From: an uncultured Hoeflea sp.
GTDB taxonomy: Bacteria > Pseudomonadota > Alphaproteobacteria > Rhizobiales > Rhizobiaceae
NCBI RefSeq assembly: GCF_947501405.1
Contig: NZ_CANMVK010000001.1
Span: forward strand, 558,001 to 622,000
Reading direction: 5' to 3'
DNA length: 64,000 nucleotides
Part shown: piece by piece, positions 26,353-34,989 of the stretch
How positions within the stretch are numbered: position 1 is the stretch's first letter
Layout of the letters: the number at the start of each line of letters is the position of its first letter
Made by a program: the position numbers and the translations under genes
Notes under the pieces: generated by a model
Seen by the model: only the letters and a program-made list of their open reading frames with translations
Databases searched by the model: none
What the model was told of the DNA's origin: nothing

Positions 26353-27471
26353 TCAGTGTTTCGCCTTAACCGTGCCGCCGGGCTTGCCAGCGGATGCCGA
26401 TGCGGTTGCGCGGCTGCGAGCCAGTTTGAGGCTGCGAGATTTCGGTGCGGATTTGGCCGCCCGGGGCTTGCTGTGCGGTTTTTCTTCAACAGCATGGGAG
26501 ACATTGCTGCGCGCTTGCCGCGTGGTGCGATTGATGGCGTTGAGCGCGTTGGCGCACTGGTCCAGATCAGCGGTGGCCAGATGCGCGTAGCGCAGCGTCA
26601 TCTGAATGGTTTGGTGGCCCAGGAAGGTTTGCACCCGTCGAAGATCGATCCCTGCCTGGACCAGCCTCGAGGCGCAGGTGTGGCGCAGGATATGAGGCAC
26701 CATGTAAGGGTCACCGGAAAAACCGTTTTGCTTGCGGGCCCGGTTCCAGTTGTATTTGAAATTTGGGTACGAGACAGCGGAAAAAGGCCCGTCTCCACGA
26801 AAAATTCGTGCCGCATCAACCGCTTGCGCTGCCCTTTCGGTGAGAGGAACCGATCGGCTCTTGCCGGACTTTGTGATCCAGAAGGTTGCGACGCCGTTCT
26901 GGATATCACCCCATTTGAGCGCCAGAGCCTCACCGATGCGAGCTCCGGTATCGACCAGGAACTGGCACAGGAGTTCGTGCTGCGGGTTGTGTTTACCCAC
27001 CGAGGTGAACATGCAAACCTCTTCTTCGGCAGTCAGGAACCGCACGCGTGAGTTGCGTTCGCGTAGTCTAACATAGGATGGGAGCCGAGGGATCTGGCCG
27101 CTCCTCTCCGCCTTCCGCAACAGTCGATAGAGTGCGGAAAGCTTGCGATTTATGGTTGAGTTGCGGTTGCCGAGACTGCGAAAATGATCGATCAACCGAT
27201 CTATCAATATATCATCATAGGTTGCAATTTTGTGCAACTGCATAAACGTATGAATTTCATGAATGAAAGAATTGCAATTGGTTTTATGGCGGCCGTTTTC
27301 CCAAAGTAAGCCAGCATGTTGCCGCCAAAGTTCGGCCGGTAGTGGCAGGCAACTCGCGCCCGCGCCAGCTGCGCTCGAATAGGTGGTATCAGGTTCCAGG
27401 GGCAGGGGGTCCGATGACATATACCCGGAATAGTTGAATCCAGTAGAAAAATCAATTTTGTTCTTAGTCAT
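26353..27471 (-). CDS. Tyrosine recombinase/integrase
   Basis: Site-specific recombinase of 372 residues. A SAM-like core-binding domain (about 50-130) is followed by the catalytic domain (about 145-320) with all expected residues: Arg in DTGARIGEAL, Lys in TKSGKSRSVPL, HxxR in HILRHTCASR, His in FLGHQTIQ, and the nucleophile Tyr in MTLRYAHL. A roughly 50-residue basic Ala/Lys/Ser-rich tail follows, which is unusual for this family. The 5' end is AT-rich and has no good ribosome site; ATG 27420 is an alternative start. No excisionase, phage or conjugation genes are near. It ends 515 bases from tRNA-Ser and begins 94 bases from a porin gene. Confidence 0.9.
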   Translation of the reverse strand: MTKNKIDFSTGFNYSGYMSSDPLPLEPDTTYSSAAGAGASCLPLPAELWRQHAGLLWENGRHKTNCNSFIHEIHTFMQLHKIATYDDILIDRLIDHFRSLGNRNSTINRKLSALYRLLRKAERSGQIPRLPSYVRLRERNSRVRFLTAEEEVCMFTSVGKHNPQHELLCQFLVDTGARIGEALALKWGDIQNGVATFWITKSGKSRSVPLTERAAQAVDAARIFRGDGPFSAVSYPNFKYNWNRARKQNGFSGDPYMVPHILRHTCASRLVQAGIDLRRVQTFLGHQTIQMTLRYAHLATADLDQCANALNAINRTTRQARSNVSHAVEEKPHSKPRAAKSAPKSRSLKLARSRATASASAGKPGGTVKAKH

Positions 27472-27509
27472 AAACCGTTTCGTTCAGGCCGAAACGAATG
27501 CATTTGGCG

Positions 27510-27542
27510 AAAAAAATCCCGGCAGCCGAAGCTGCCGGGATT
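27510..27542 (-). terminator. Intrinsic terminator of the minus-strand porin gene
   Basis: Read on the minus strand: AATCCCGGCAGC, loop TTCG, GCTGCCGGGATT, then a run of Ts. The 12-pair GC-rich stem with a stable UUCG loop and U tract is a textbook rho-independent terminator, 24 bases past the porin stop. The same stem-loop core follows the other porin. Confidence 0.93.
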
Positions 27543-27565
27543 CATTGGATCAAACCGCGGTTCGC

Positions 27566-28771
27566 TTAGAACGAGCGCTGAACGCGGAGGAAACCGCCGA
27601 ATTCGTCATCGCTGCCGACTTCACCATTGTCGCGCCATACAACTTCCGGCGTGACGATGAGGCCGTCAACAACCTGGTAGGCAACGTTGGCGGCAACACT
27701 GAAGCCATCAGAATCGCCAACCACATTGTTTTCCTGCCACTGACCCTGAATGTTGAAGGTCGCCTTGTCGGTCATGGCGTAAGAGCCGCCAGCTGTGACC
27801 GCGAAGGTCTCGTCGGTGACAGCACCGTCTCTCCATTCGGTGTAAGCCGAGGAGTTCTCACCGTAGTGAAGCATGGCCATCAGCGAGAGCTGATCGTTCA
27901 CGGTCACGTCGACGCGGACCTTACCGGCCCAACCCCCACGGATCTGGTTGACACCAGCGAACACAAAGTCGTCGCGGCTGTCGAAGCCGACGGTGGCGCT
28001 GAGATCGATCATACCGGCATTGTAGCCGAGGCCGACAACGACGTGCGGCACATAATCATCAATACCCCAACCAACGACACCCGGTGCAGCTGCAGCAATA
28101 CCACCGAGGCCAACGGTGAAGTTGTTGGTGGTGTAGCTGTCATTACCCTGTTCGAGCGACAGACCAGCCCGGAAGGCGCCGCCATTGTAGGTGTAGCTGA
28201 TCAGGTTGGTGTCGAACGGACCCGGATCGTAGAGCAGGGCGTCGTTGATGACCGGGCCAGCGTAGCCAGTCCAGGTGGTGAAGAACGATTCGTCCTTACC
28301 GATGCGCAGGCCGCCGAGCTGGATCCAGGCAAAGTTTACTTCGAACTCAGCGTCGTTCGAGTAGCCATTCTGCAGCTGAAAACCAGTCGAGGTCAGAGCT
28401 GAATTGTTGCTCTGGCCATTTGTGTCCCACTGGGCGCGAAGTTCCGAATGGGTGCGCAAAGTGCCAAGTTCGGTTTCCGAAGCGGTCGAAGTGCGAACCG
28501 AAACACGGGCGCGCTTGTAATAGGTTTCGTCGCCGGTCGCCGAAGTGCGTTCGAAAACGTCGCCGCCGCCGATGTCGTAACGGATGTAGCCGTGGATGCG
28601 CAGGCAGGTTTCGGTGCCCGGGATGTAGAAGTAGCCGGTGCCGAATGCGTCGCAAACGCGGACGTATTCAACGGGCTCAGGCTCGGCAGCGACAATAGCG
28701 TCGGCAGCACGAGCGCCTGAAACAGCGACGAGAGCCGCTGCGGAGCCGAGGAGAAGGCTCTTGATGTTCAT
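27566..28771 (-). CDS. RopA-type outer-membrane porin, copy 1
   Basis: Trimeric beta-barrel porin of 401 residues of the rhizobial/alphaproteobacterial porin_2 family. The signal peptide is cleaved after about residue 22 (SGARA-ADA). The mature start has EPVEYVRVCDAFG and the conserved disulphide pair around GTETCLRIHGYIRYDIGGG. Alternating beta strands run to a C-terminal Phe (LRVQRSF), the outer-membrane insertion signal. GGAGG lies seven bases before ATG 28771. It is divergent from a second porin at 29593, with identical 5' sequence (see repeats), and about 27 residues longer in the middle. It is expected to be abundant and to allow diffusion of small solutes. Confidence 0.95.
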   Translation of the reverse strand: MNIKSLLLGSAAALVAVSGARAADAIVAAEPEPVEYVRVCDAFGTGYFYIPGTETCLRIHGYIRYDIGGGDVFERTSATGDETYYKRARVSVRTSTASETELGTLRTHSELRAQWDTNGQSNNSALTSTGFQLQNGYSNDAEFEVNFAWIQLGGLRIGKDESFFTTWTGYAGPVINDALLYDPGPFDTNLISYTYNGGAFRAGLSLEQGNDSYTTNNFTVGLGGIAAAAPGVVGWGIDDYVPHVVVGLGYNAGMIDLSATVGFDSRDDFVFAGVNQIRGGWAGKVRVDVTVNDQLSLMAMLHYGENSSAYTEWRDGAVTDETFAVTAGGSYAMTDKATFNIQGQWQENNVVGDSDGFSVAANVAYQVVDGLIVTPEVVWRDNGEVGSDDEFGGFLRVQRSF

Positions 28772-28792
28772 GTTCTGACCTCCAGTCAAAAG
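28563..28792 (-). repeat. Perfect 230-base inverted repeat, arm 1 (porin 5' end)
   Basis: By base-for-base reading, 28563-28792 on the minus strand equals 29572-29801 on the plus strand, including every synonymous codon position and the ribosome site. Identity stops abruptly at both edges; beyond it the two porin genes differ at many silent sites. Confidence 0.9.
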
Positions 28793-29571
28793 ATGAACGC
28801 GACAACTGGAAATTTCTTAACCTATTGAAATATATAATTTTTCATTGAAATCCGATCCATGTCAGCAATGGGGCTTATCAAAGAGTAGCCGGGCCGCCCG
28901 CTCAATTAATGTGGTCCCTGGCCCACTGAGATCGGCTGGGGTGCTGCTGCTCGCAGCCGGCGCGTGTCGCGTCGCGGCCAAAGGAATCCTGCGCGCAAAT
29001 GGTTTCCAATATACGCGTGTGCCGAGAATTCGAGGCACTAGATGATCTTCGACAACAGCCGCGCCTAAAGCCGTGAGCCCGGCTGCGGGCCATGCCGGGG
29101 CGTTGCTCCGGCTTGCTCTGGTTATCAAGGCGCGCGATCGGGTCCGTGCGCCAACCGCAGATGCGCGGCAATGTGCTCCCGGGCGGCATTGCGGCTGAAA
29201 GATCGAAAGGCCGCGAATGCCGGGAAAGAGATTCGTCGAGAATCAGCAGGAATCCCGGAATTCCGTGCGATCCGGCACGGAGTGCGGTACGAGTCGGGCC
29301 TCACATCCGGCCAAAAACGCGCTCAAAGCACCGCGATTTCCTAACGGGAGGTAAACAAATCCGCAGTGGCCCGCCGATTCCGTGTCATTTGTGCAACAGG
29401 CCCCTGTGAAGGCATGCTCCGGATGCTTCCGCCCCATCAATCGACGTTGCGTGCCCGGCGCTGGCGAGTATGTTCACTTTCGAAGCCAAGGCGGGCACCC
29501 GCCTGTCTTCTTCCATCGTGGGGATGGGGCAGGGAATGCTGTCCTTCAGCGACAACCCAGACCCTTTATAA
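28793..29571. other. Spacer between the divergent porins
   Basis: About 780 bases with no supported gene, bounded by the two arms of the inverted repeat. The first 70 bases next to copy 1 are strongly AT-rich and probably hold its promoter. The copy-2 side (29480-29571) is GC-richer, so the two promoters differ even though the ribosome sites are identical. Confidence 0.6.
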
Positions 29572-29801
29572 CTTTTGACTGGAGGTCAGAACATGAACAT
29601 CAAGAGCCTTCTCCTCGGCTCCGCAGCGGCTCTCGTCGCTGTTTCAGGCGCTCGTGCTGCCGACGCTATTGTCGCTGCCGAGCCTGAGCCCGTTGAATAC
29701 GTCCGCGTTTGCGACGCATTCGGCACCGGCTACTTCTACATCCCGGGCACCGAAACCTGCCTGCGCATCCACGGCTACATCCGTTACGACATCGGCGGCG
29801 G
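29572..29801 (+). repeat. Perfect 230-base inverted repeat, arm 2 (porin 5' end)
   Basis: Partner of 28563-28792. It spans the ribosome-binding site, signal peptide and first 69 codons or so of porin copy 2. Confidence 0.9.
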
Positions 29802-30717
29802 TGAGCTGTTTGAGCAGAACACTGTGACCGGCGACGAAACCTACAACCAGCGCGCTCGCGTGTCGGTTCGTACATCGACCGCTTCGGAAACCGAACTCGG
29901 CACCCTGCGCACCTATTCGGAACTCCGCTTCCAGTGGGACACCAACTCTGCAGTTGGCGGCTACTCGAACGACAACGAGTACTCGGTGAACTTCGCATGG
30001 ATCCAGCTCGGCGGCCTGCGCATCGGTAAGGACGAGTCGTTCTTCACCACCTGGACTGGCTACGCTGGCCCGGTCATCAACGACGGCCTGATCTACGATC
30101 CGGGTCCGTTCGACACCAACCTGATCAGCTACACCTACAATGGCGGCGCTTTCCGCGCTGGTATCGCTGTTGAACAGGGTGATGACAGCAACACCGCTGC
30201 CCAGGCTTGGGGCATTGACGACTATGCACCGCACGTCGTTGTCGGTCTCGGCTACAATGCCGGTATGGTTGACCTGAGCGCAGTTGTCGGCTTCGACACC
30301 CGCGACGACATGGTCGGTCTTGCTCCGGCAATCCGCGGCGGCTGGTCCGGTAAGGTCCGTGCCGACGTGACCGTGAACGATCAGCTCTCGCTGATGGCCA
30401 TGCTTCACTACGGTGAGAACTCCTCGGCTTACACCACGTGGGCCAACGGTGCTGTCACTGACGAGACTTTCGCAGTCACCGTCGGTGGTTCGTACAAGTT
30501 CAACGACAAGGCGACCTTCAACATCCAGGGTCAGTGGCGTGAAGACAACACCGGTATCGTCGGTAACGACGATGCGTTCAGTGTTGCTGCCAACGTTGCT
30601 TACCAGGTTGTTCCTGGCCTGATCGTGACGCCGGAAATCGCATGGCGTGACCGCGGCACCACTGCTGCAAACTCCGATCAGTTCGGTGGTTTCCTCCGCG
30701 TTCAGCGCTCGTTCTAA
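29593..30717 (+). CDS. RopA-type outer-membrane porin, copy 2
   Basis: Porin of 374 residues, paralogue of the divergent copy 1. It has the same signal peptide and N-terminal 70 residues, and then about 80% similarity with a shorter central section (GGYSNDNEYSVNF joins where copy 1 has extra residues). It ends in LRVQRSF. GGAGG at 29581 sets the ATG at 29593; an in-frame ATG at 29575 overlaps this site. The shorter, different loops suggest altered pore or antigenic properties. Codon choice is highly biased, as in abundant proteins. Confidence 0.95.
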   Translation: MNIKSLLLGSAAALVAVSGARAADAIVAAEPEPVEYVRVCDAFGTGYFYIPGTETCLRIHGYIRYDIGGGELFEQNTVTGDETYNQRARVSVRTSTASETELGTLRTYSELRFQWDTNSAVGGYSNDNEYSVNFAWIQLGGLRIGKDESFFTTWTGYAGPVINDGLIYDPGPFDTNLISYTYNGGAFRAGIAVEQGDDSNTAAQAWGIDDYAPHVVVGLGYNAGMVDLSAVVGFDTRDDMVGLAPAIRGGWSGKVRADVTVNDQLSLMAMLHYGENSSAYTTWANGAVTDETFAVTVGGSYKFNDKATFNIQGQWREDNTGIVGNDDAFSVAANVAYQVVPGLIVTPEIAWRDRGTTAANSDQFGGFLRVQRSF

Positions 30718-30741
30718 TCAAACCTCGGTTTGATCGAATGG

Positions 30742-30771
30742 AACCCGGCAGCTTCGGCTGCCGGGTTTTTT
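30742..30771 (+). terminator. Intrinsic terminator of porin copy 2
   Basis: AACCCGGCAGC, loop TTCG, GCTGCCGGGTT, then TTTT. It is preceded by a small TCAAACC/GGTTTGA hairpin at 30718-30733. It is nearly the same stem-loop as behind porin copy 1. Confidence 0.93.
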
Positions 30772-31085
30772 GTTTGTCAAAACGTGCTTTTGGGATGTGC
30801 CTGGAGTTCGCCGCGCTGAGAGCCTGATGCCTATGTCCACAATCGTTGGCTTGTGTGACGTGTCAGAAGCCTGTTGCGCTTTTGCCGCCTGGAGAGCCGG
30901 CGACAGGCTCCGCCGCCTGATCCTCAATTGCGTTGAGCCGTGCTCTTGAAACCATTGCGCTCCTTGTCCCGCCAAATGTCCGGATTTTGCACGGCGCCCG
31001 ATGCGGGTGGAATGCGCATCGAGGCGGTTCCCTTTGTCTGTTTGTTGATCTAGTTTTGCGCGGGTAGACAAGCAGCGGAGCCCCC
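30772..31085. other. Gene-free stretch before the BON/OmpA operon
   Basis: About 310 bases, presumably containing the operon promoter. No gene or clear motif was identified. Confidence 0.4.
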
Positions 31086-32855
31086 ATGCGAAATTGGACG
31101 TCCTGGATCTGGCCTGGTGTGGCGGCGGTGGCGTGTCTGACCGCCCTGGCGCTGTGGTTGGAACACAAGGTGGTGGAAGCGGACCTCCAAACACGGACCC
31201 TTGCCGCATTGGAACAGCAAAAGCACGGCTGGGCCCGCCTGGCGCTGGATGGCCGTGATTTGACCCTGCAGGGAGAGGCGCCCGGCGAGGAGAGCCAATC
31301 CGCAGCGCTGCAGATTGCCCGCGACGTCTATGGCGTGCGCATCGTTCGCGACGAAACCCGCCTGTTGCCGTTGGAGGCGCCTTATCAGCTCTCGGCGGAG
31401 AAAACCGAAGCCGGGGTTACGCTCACGGGCTTTGCACCGGATCAGGCCACCCGTGCAGCGATCGTTGCGCAACTGTCGCAAATGCTGCCCGGAATTGCGA
31501 TTTCGGATCAAATCAAACTGGCGCGCGGCGCGCCGGACAATCTGATGGAGCTTGCGGTCTACGGAATGTCGGCTTTCCCCCGGTTTTCCACCGGCACAAT
31601 GGAGATCAGCGACACGACGATGCGCATCGGTGGTCAGGCGCTGAGCCCGGAAGACCACGAAGCGGCATTGCAAACGCTGTCGGTTGATCCGCCAACGGGG
31701 GCAACGCTCGAGACACTGGAGATCTCTGCAGCCGGAATAGAGGGCGGTTACCGCTTTGCCGCCGAAATCGATGGAAGCAATCTCAAGCTCAGCGGCTATG
31801 TGCCGGATCCCGATGCCAGGGCAAAGATCCTCGGCACGGTCGGAGCCGTGCGGGCCGATCTGACGGTGGCTGACGAGATGCTCTACGCAACGGGCGTGCC
31901 TGAAGGCGTCGACTGGGCCGCGGCGGCGGCGGAAGCAGCCGCACTGGTGACGCGTATGACGCAAGGCCGCGCCGACATTGAGGGCAGGCGGCTGGATCTG
32001 TCCGGACAAGTTACGGACGGCGCCGCGTTTCGCGAGATCCAGGCCGCGCTTGGCGGGCAGCTTGCGGGCGGTCTGGTTCTCGGCACCGCCGATATCGGGG
32101 TGGCGCGGGTGTCGCCCTTTACCTGGTCGGCTTCCGTTTCGGCCGATGGCCTGGTGATGTCGGGCTTCGTTCCCGATGACGCCACACGTGCGCGGTTGTC
32201 GGACGCGGCTGGCCTGAAATTCGGGGCATTGGCCATTGATGACCGTTTGCAGGTGGCTTCCGGGGCTCCCGAGGGATTTGCAACCGCAGCGTTGGCGGCT
32301 CTGCAGGCGTTGAGCCGGCTCGAAGACGCCAGTGTTGACCTGGTTGATGCGAAGGTTAGCGTCGCCGGGCTGGCGCTGACACCACCGGCGCAAGAGGCCA
32401 TTGCCGACAATCTGACCGAGGCGTTGCCGCAAGACTTTGCGATTGAACGACAAATTGAGATCAAGCGGTTGCCGTCCGAGCCGCTCGACGAAGTCGGGTG
32501 TCAGGACGAATTGAACCGTCTGGTCGCCACGAACACAATCCTGTTCGAGACTGCCGAGGCAGGAATTGCGGCCCATTCACATGGTTTCCTGGACAGAATC
32601 GCGTTCGCGGCACAGCGCTGCGGCGATGCACGGCTCGAGATCTCCGGACACACGGATTCCGATGGCGCCGAGGCTTTCAATCTGGCGCTGTCAAAACAGC
32701 GCGCGGAGGCGGTGCTGGCCTATCTGAGCGCTGCCGGCGTCGTGTCCGACCGTCTGGAAGCCATCGGATTTGGAGAAAGCCGCCCGGTGGGGGACAATGA
32801 AACCGAAGCGGGGAAGGCGGAAAACCGCCGGATCGAGTTCCGCGTCGTCAATTGA
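31086..32855 (+). CDS. Membrane-anchored BON-repeat protein with OmpA domain
   Basis: Envelope protein of 589 residues. It has one N-terminal membrane anchor (about 8-26, WPGVAAVACLTALALWL), several BON-like repeats of alternating LxLxGxAP or LSGYVPD strands (about 40-460), and a C-terminal OmpA peptidoglycan-binding domain (about 480-589) with LEISGHTDSDGA, LSKQRAEAVLAYL and NRRIEFRVV. The start at ATG 31086 has GGAG upstream. Proteins of this plan are thought to tether the membrane to peptidoglycan; the exact role is unknown. A 32-residue membrane peptide and a membrane HHH protein follow closely on the same strand. Confidence 0.88.
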   Translation: MRNWTSWIWPGVAAVACLTALALWLEHKVVEADLQTRTLAALEQQKHGWARLALDGRDLTLQGEAPGEESQSAALQIARDVYGVRIVRDETRLLPLEAPYQLSAEKTEAGVTLTGFAPDQATRAAIVAQLSQMLPGIAISDQIKLARGAPDNLMELAVYGMSAFPRFSTGTMEISDTTMRIGGQALSPEDHEAALQTLSVDPPTGATLETLEISAAGIEGGYRFAAEIDGSNLKLSGYVPDPDARAKILGTVGAVRADLTVADEMLYATGVPEGVDWAAAAAEAAALVTRMTQGRADIEGRRLDLSGQVTDGAAFREIQAALGGQLAGGLVLGTADIGVARVSPFTWSASVSADGLVMSGFVPDDATRARLSDAAGLKFGALAIDDRLQVASGAPEGFATAALAALQALSRLEDASVDLVDAKVSVAGLALTPPAQEAIADNLTEALPQDFAIERQIEIKRLPSEPLDEVGCQDELNRLVATNTILFETAEAGIAAHSHGFLDRIAFAAQRCGDARLEISGHTDSDGAEAFNLALSKQRAEAVLAYLSAAGVVSDRLEAIGFGESRPVGDNETEAGKAENRRIEFRVVN

Positions 32856-32883
32856 GTGAGCTGAGCTCACAGGGGAGGTGGCA

Positions 32884-32982
32884 ATGATATACGTGCTTAC
32901 GCATATGTGGTTCTGGGGCTTGCTTGCGTTTCTTATCGGAGGTTTTGTCGGCTGGAAGACCTGTACAGGCAAGCGGGCGTGA
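32884..32982 (+). CDS. 32-residue membrane micropeptide
   Basis: A short gene with a very strong ribosome site (GGGGAGG, 32872-32878) five to six bases before its ATG. The product starts MIYVLTHMWFWGLL and has one hydrophobic helix (about 8-24, LLAFLIGGFVGW), then KTCTGKRA with a positively charged end, so it should be an inner-membrane peptide with the tail in the cytoplasm. It sits 28 bases after the BON/OmpA gene and 30 before the HHH gene, whose N-terminal helix (FVLGCLAGCWLRTR) is of similar design. No named family is known to me. Confidence 0.75.
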   Translation: MIYVLTHMWFWGLLAFLIGGFVGWKTCTGKRA

Positions 32983-33012
32983 GCGGCGACGCGACACTCG
33001 GGAAGGGATGAA

Positions 33013-33867
33013 ATGATTATGTTGTTCTTGCAGACCCTTATCTTTATCGCAGTCGCCTTCGTGCTTGGCTGTCTTGCCGGTTGCTGGCTCCGCACAAGAA
33101 CGAAGGCCTCAGGCCAGGCGCGGTCTGGCGCCGCGGCGGCCATCACCCCCGAAGGCGCTGCCCGAACCGTAACCGCGTCCGAGCTTGCAGCCCCGCAGCC
33201 GCATTACGAGCCGGTAACCACGCCGCAACCTGTGCCGCTGGCGTCGGGATCGCCGGCGTCCGGGAAAACCCCGCCAGCTGGTGATACCGCATCCGGTGAG
33301 GCCGCTGAAGTCAGCACGGGGCGGGCCGCCAAACCTGCTCCGAAAAAGGCTGCGGCCAAACGGGCGGCGGGCAAGTCTGCGTCCGGCAGCAAGCGCACTG
33401 ACAAAAAGGCGGCCGCTACCGCATCCGGCGCCGGGGCCAAAACACCCTCGGCGAAAGCCCCGGCGGCCAAGTCCGGATCAGGTGTCACGTCTTCTGCCAA
33501 GCCAGCCGCCAAGGCCAGTGCCGCGAGCAAACCCGCCGCCAAAACCGCCGCCAAGGCCAAACCAGGTCCCGCCGCAGTCGCCGATGATCTCAAGCGGATC
33601 AAGGGCGTAGGGCCGCAACTGGAAGCCAAGCTTAATGCGATTGGCATTAACAGCTTTGCCCAGATCGCCTCCTGGACCAAGAAGGATCAGGCGGCGTTCG
33701 GGGAGCAACTGTTTTTCCAGGGGCGCGTGGAGCGCGATGAATGGGTTGCGCAGGCCAAGGTGCTGGCAAAAGGCGGTGCGACCGCATTTTCCAAGCGCGT
33801 GGCCAAGGGCGAGGTTCCGAGCTCAGCCGGCGCCAAGCGCAAACGCGGAACACCCAAAGGCGACTGA
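33013..33867 (+). CDS. Membrane-anchored helix-hairpin-helix protein
   Basis: Protein of 284 residues in three parts: an N-terminal membrane helix (about 3-24), a long low-complexity linker rich in Ala, Lys, Pro and Ser (about 30-190, histone-H1-like), and a C-terminal HHH_5-type domain (about 195-265) with LKRIKGVGPQLEAKLNAIGI and SFAQIASWTKKDQAAF. This domain also occurs at the end of some NuoE proteins and in proteins annotated as flap-endonuclease-like; it may bind DNA or protein. GGAAGGGA lies before ATG 33013. It could bring nucleic acid to the membrane, but this is inference. Confidence 0.82.
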   Translation: MIMLFLQTLIFIAVAFVLGCLAGCWLRTRTKASGQARSGAAAAITPEGAARTVTASELAAPQPHYEPVTTPQPVPLASGSPASGKTPPAGDTASGEAAEVSTGRAAKPAPKKAAAKRAAGKSASGSKRTDKKAAATASGAGAKTPSAKAPAAKSGSGVTSSAKPAAKASAASKPAAKTAAKAKPGPAAVADDLKRIKGVGPQLEAKLNAIGINSFAQIASWTKKDQAAFGEQLFFQGRVERDEWVAQAKVLAKGGATAFSKRVAKGEVPSSAGAKRKRGTPKGD

Positions 33868-33943
33868 TGCGGTTCAGTTGGAACCGCAGGCGGCGCGCCT
33901 CAATGCAGCTGGCGTCCGGCTGCATCTCCCGTAGCTTTCGGCC

Positions 33944-34870
33944 TCAGTGGGTGTGTTTCTTGTCGACAGAAGCGAAGAATTTGGCGAGGTGTGCCGGCAG
34001 GCCCGCCAGATGCAGGATCGGCGCATGGCCGTGACCGGCCACGATCCTGGTCTCGAGATTGGGAACCCGGGCGCTCATCTCGTCCAGCGTGGCCTGTGAC
34101 AGCAAGGTCGAGTGTTCGCCGCGCAAGGCCATCAGCGGCATGGCGCCGAGCGCTTCAAATTGCGGCCACAGGGTCGGCAGCGGTGTGTTGAGATCAACGC
34201 CCTTAAGACCATCGAGCAATGCCGGATCGTAGTCGGGCAGCAGATTGCCATTGTTTTCCACATAGACAGCACGCGCGAAATCCGCCCAGTCCTTGTCGCT
34301 TAGCGCGGGGAAGGTTTTGCCGTGGGTCTCGGCGAGTATCCGCGCCGCATCGGCCCAATCCCTGGGTTTCGGGGTCCGCGAGAGATAGGCCTTGATCTGA
34401 GCCAGCCCGGCGCCTTCGATCACCGGGCCGATATCATTGAGCACACCGGCTTTCATGACGCCGGGGCGCATGGCGGCGAGCATGTGCATGATCAGCCCGC
34501 CGCGGGAAGTGCCCAAAAAGATCGCATGCCCGATTCCCAGCGCCGCCAGGCCGGCCAACAGGTCTTCGGCTTCGGTGATAATGGTGTAGCGGGCGGGGTC
34601 CTTGTCCCAGCTGGACTGACCGCGGCCGCGATAATCGAAGCTGACGACGCGTCGCGGCGTCTTGGGGTGGCCCGACATCATCATGGCCAGATCATGGAAA
34701 TCGCGGGTGTTGCGCGTCAGTCCCGGAAGGTAGACAAGCGGCAGGCGGCCGCGGGTGAGGGGATCGTGACGCCCGTAATCGGCCGCATGCAGCCGTAGCC
34801 CGTCGCTGGCCGAGAAGAAAACGTCCTCATGGGTTACGGGTTCCAGGGTCTCGATGTCTTGGTTCGCCAT
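33944..34870 (-). CDS. Alpha/beta hydrolase
   Basis: Serine hydrolase fold of 308 residues. The oxyanion region is YLPGLTRNTRDF, the nucleophile elbow GTSRGG (Ser near 120), the strand before the Asp is MALRGEHSTLL, and the catalytic His is in GHGHAPIL near 290. No signal peptide is seen, so it is cytoplasmic. The substrate is unknown; the family includes esterases and C-C bond hydrolases. It is convergent with the HHH gene, and 119 bases separate it from the transglycosylase gene on the same strand. Confidence 0.88.
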   Translation of the reverse strand: MANQDIETLEPVTHEDVFFSASDGLRLHAADYGRHDPLTRGRLPLVYLPGLTRNTRDFHDLAMMMSGHPKTPRRVVSFDYRGRGQSSWDKDPARYTIITEAEDLLAGLAALGIGHAIFLGTSRGGLIMHMLAAMRPGVMKAGVLNDIGPVIEGAGLAQIKAYLSRTPKPRDWADAARILAETHGKTFPALSDKDWADFARAVYVENNGNLLPDYDPALLDGLKGVDLNTPLPTLWPQFEALGAMPLMALRGEHSTLLSQATLDEMSARVPNLETRIVAGHGHAPILHLAGLPAHLAKFFASVDKKHTH

Positions 34871-34989
34871 GCCGTTCGCCGATTTGCTGCTGCTGTCCGG
34901 ACAGGGCTATAGCGCATTTTCCCGGCAAAGCCACCATGTGTCAGAGCGTTGCCTACCAGTCGGGGACACCGGTTGCGATGGCCGGAGTG

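Noticed and set aside
25838-27471. Classical integrative island with integrase at the 3' end of tRNA-Ser
   Set aside because: The recombinase is on the 5' side of the tRNA and no repeat of the tRNA 3' end was found on that side; kept only as a weaker observation.
28862-29128. Small open frame between the porins
   Set aside because: No ribosome site and no conserved pattern; the spacer is better read as promoter DNA.
31050-32576. Open frame of 508 codons antisense to the BON/OmpA gene
   Set aside because: Arg/Gln/Gly-rich translation typical of a shadow frame; the plus strand carries a full OmpA domain.
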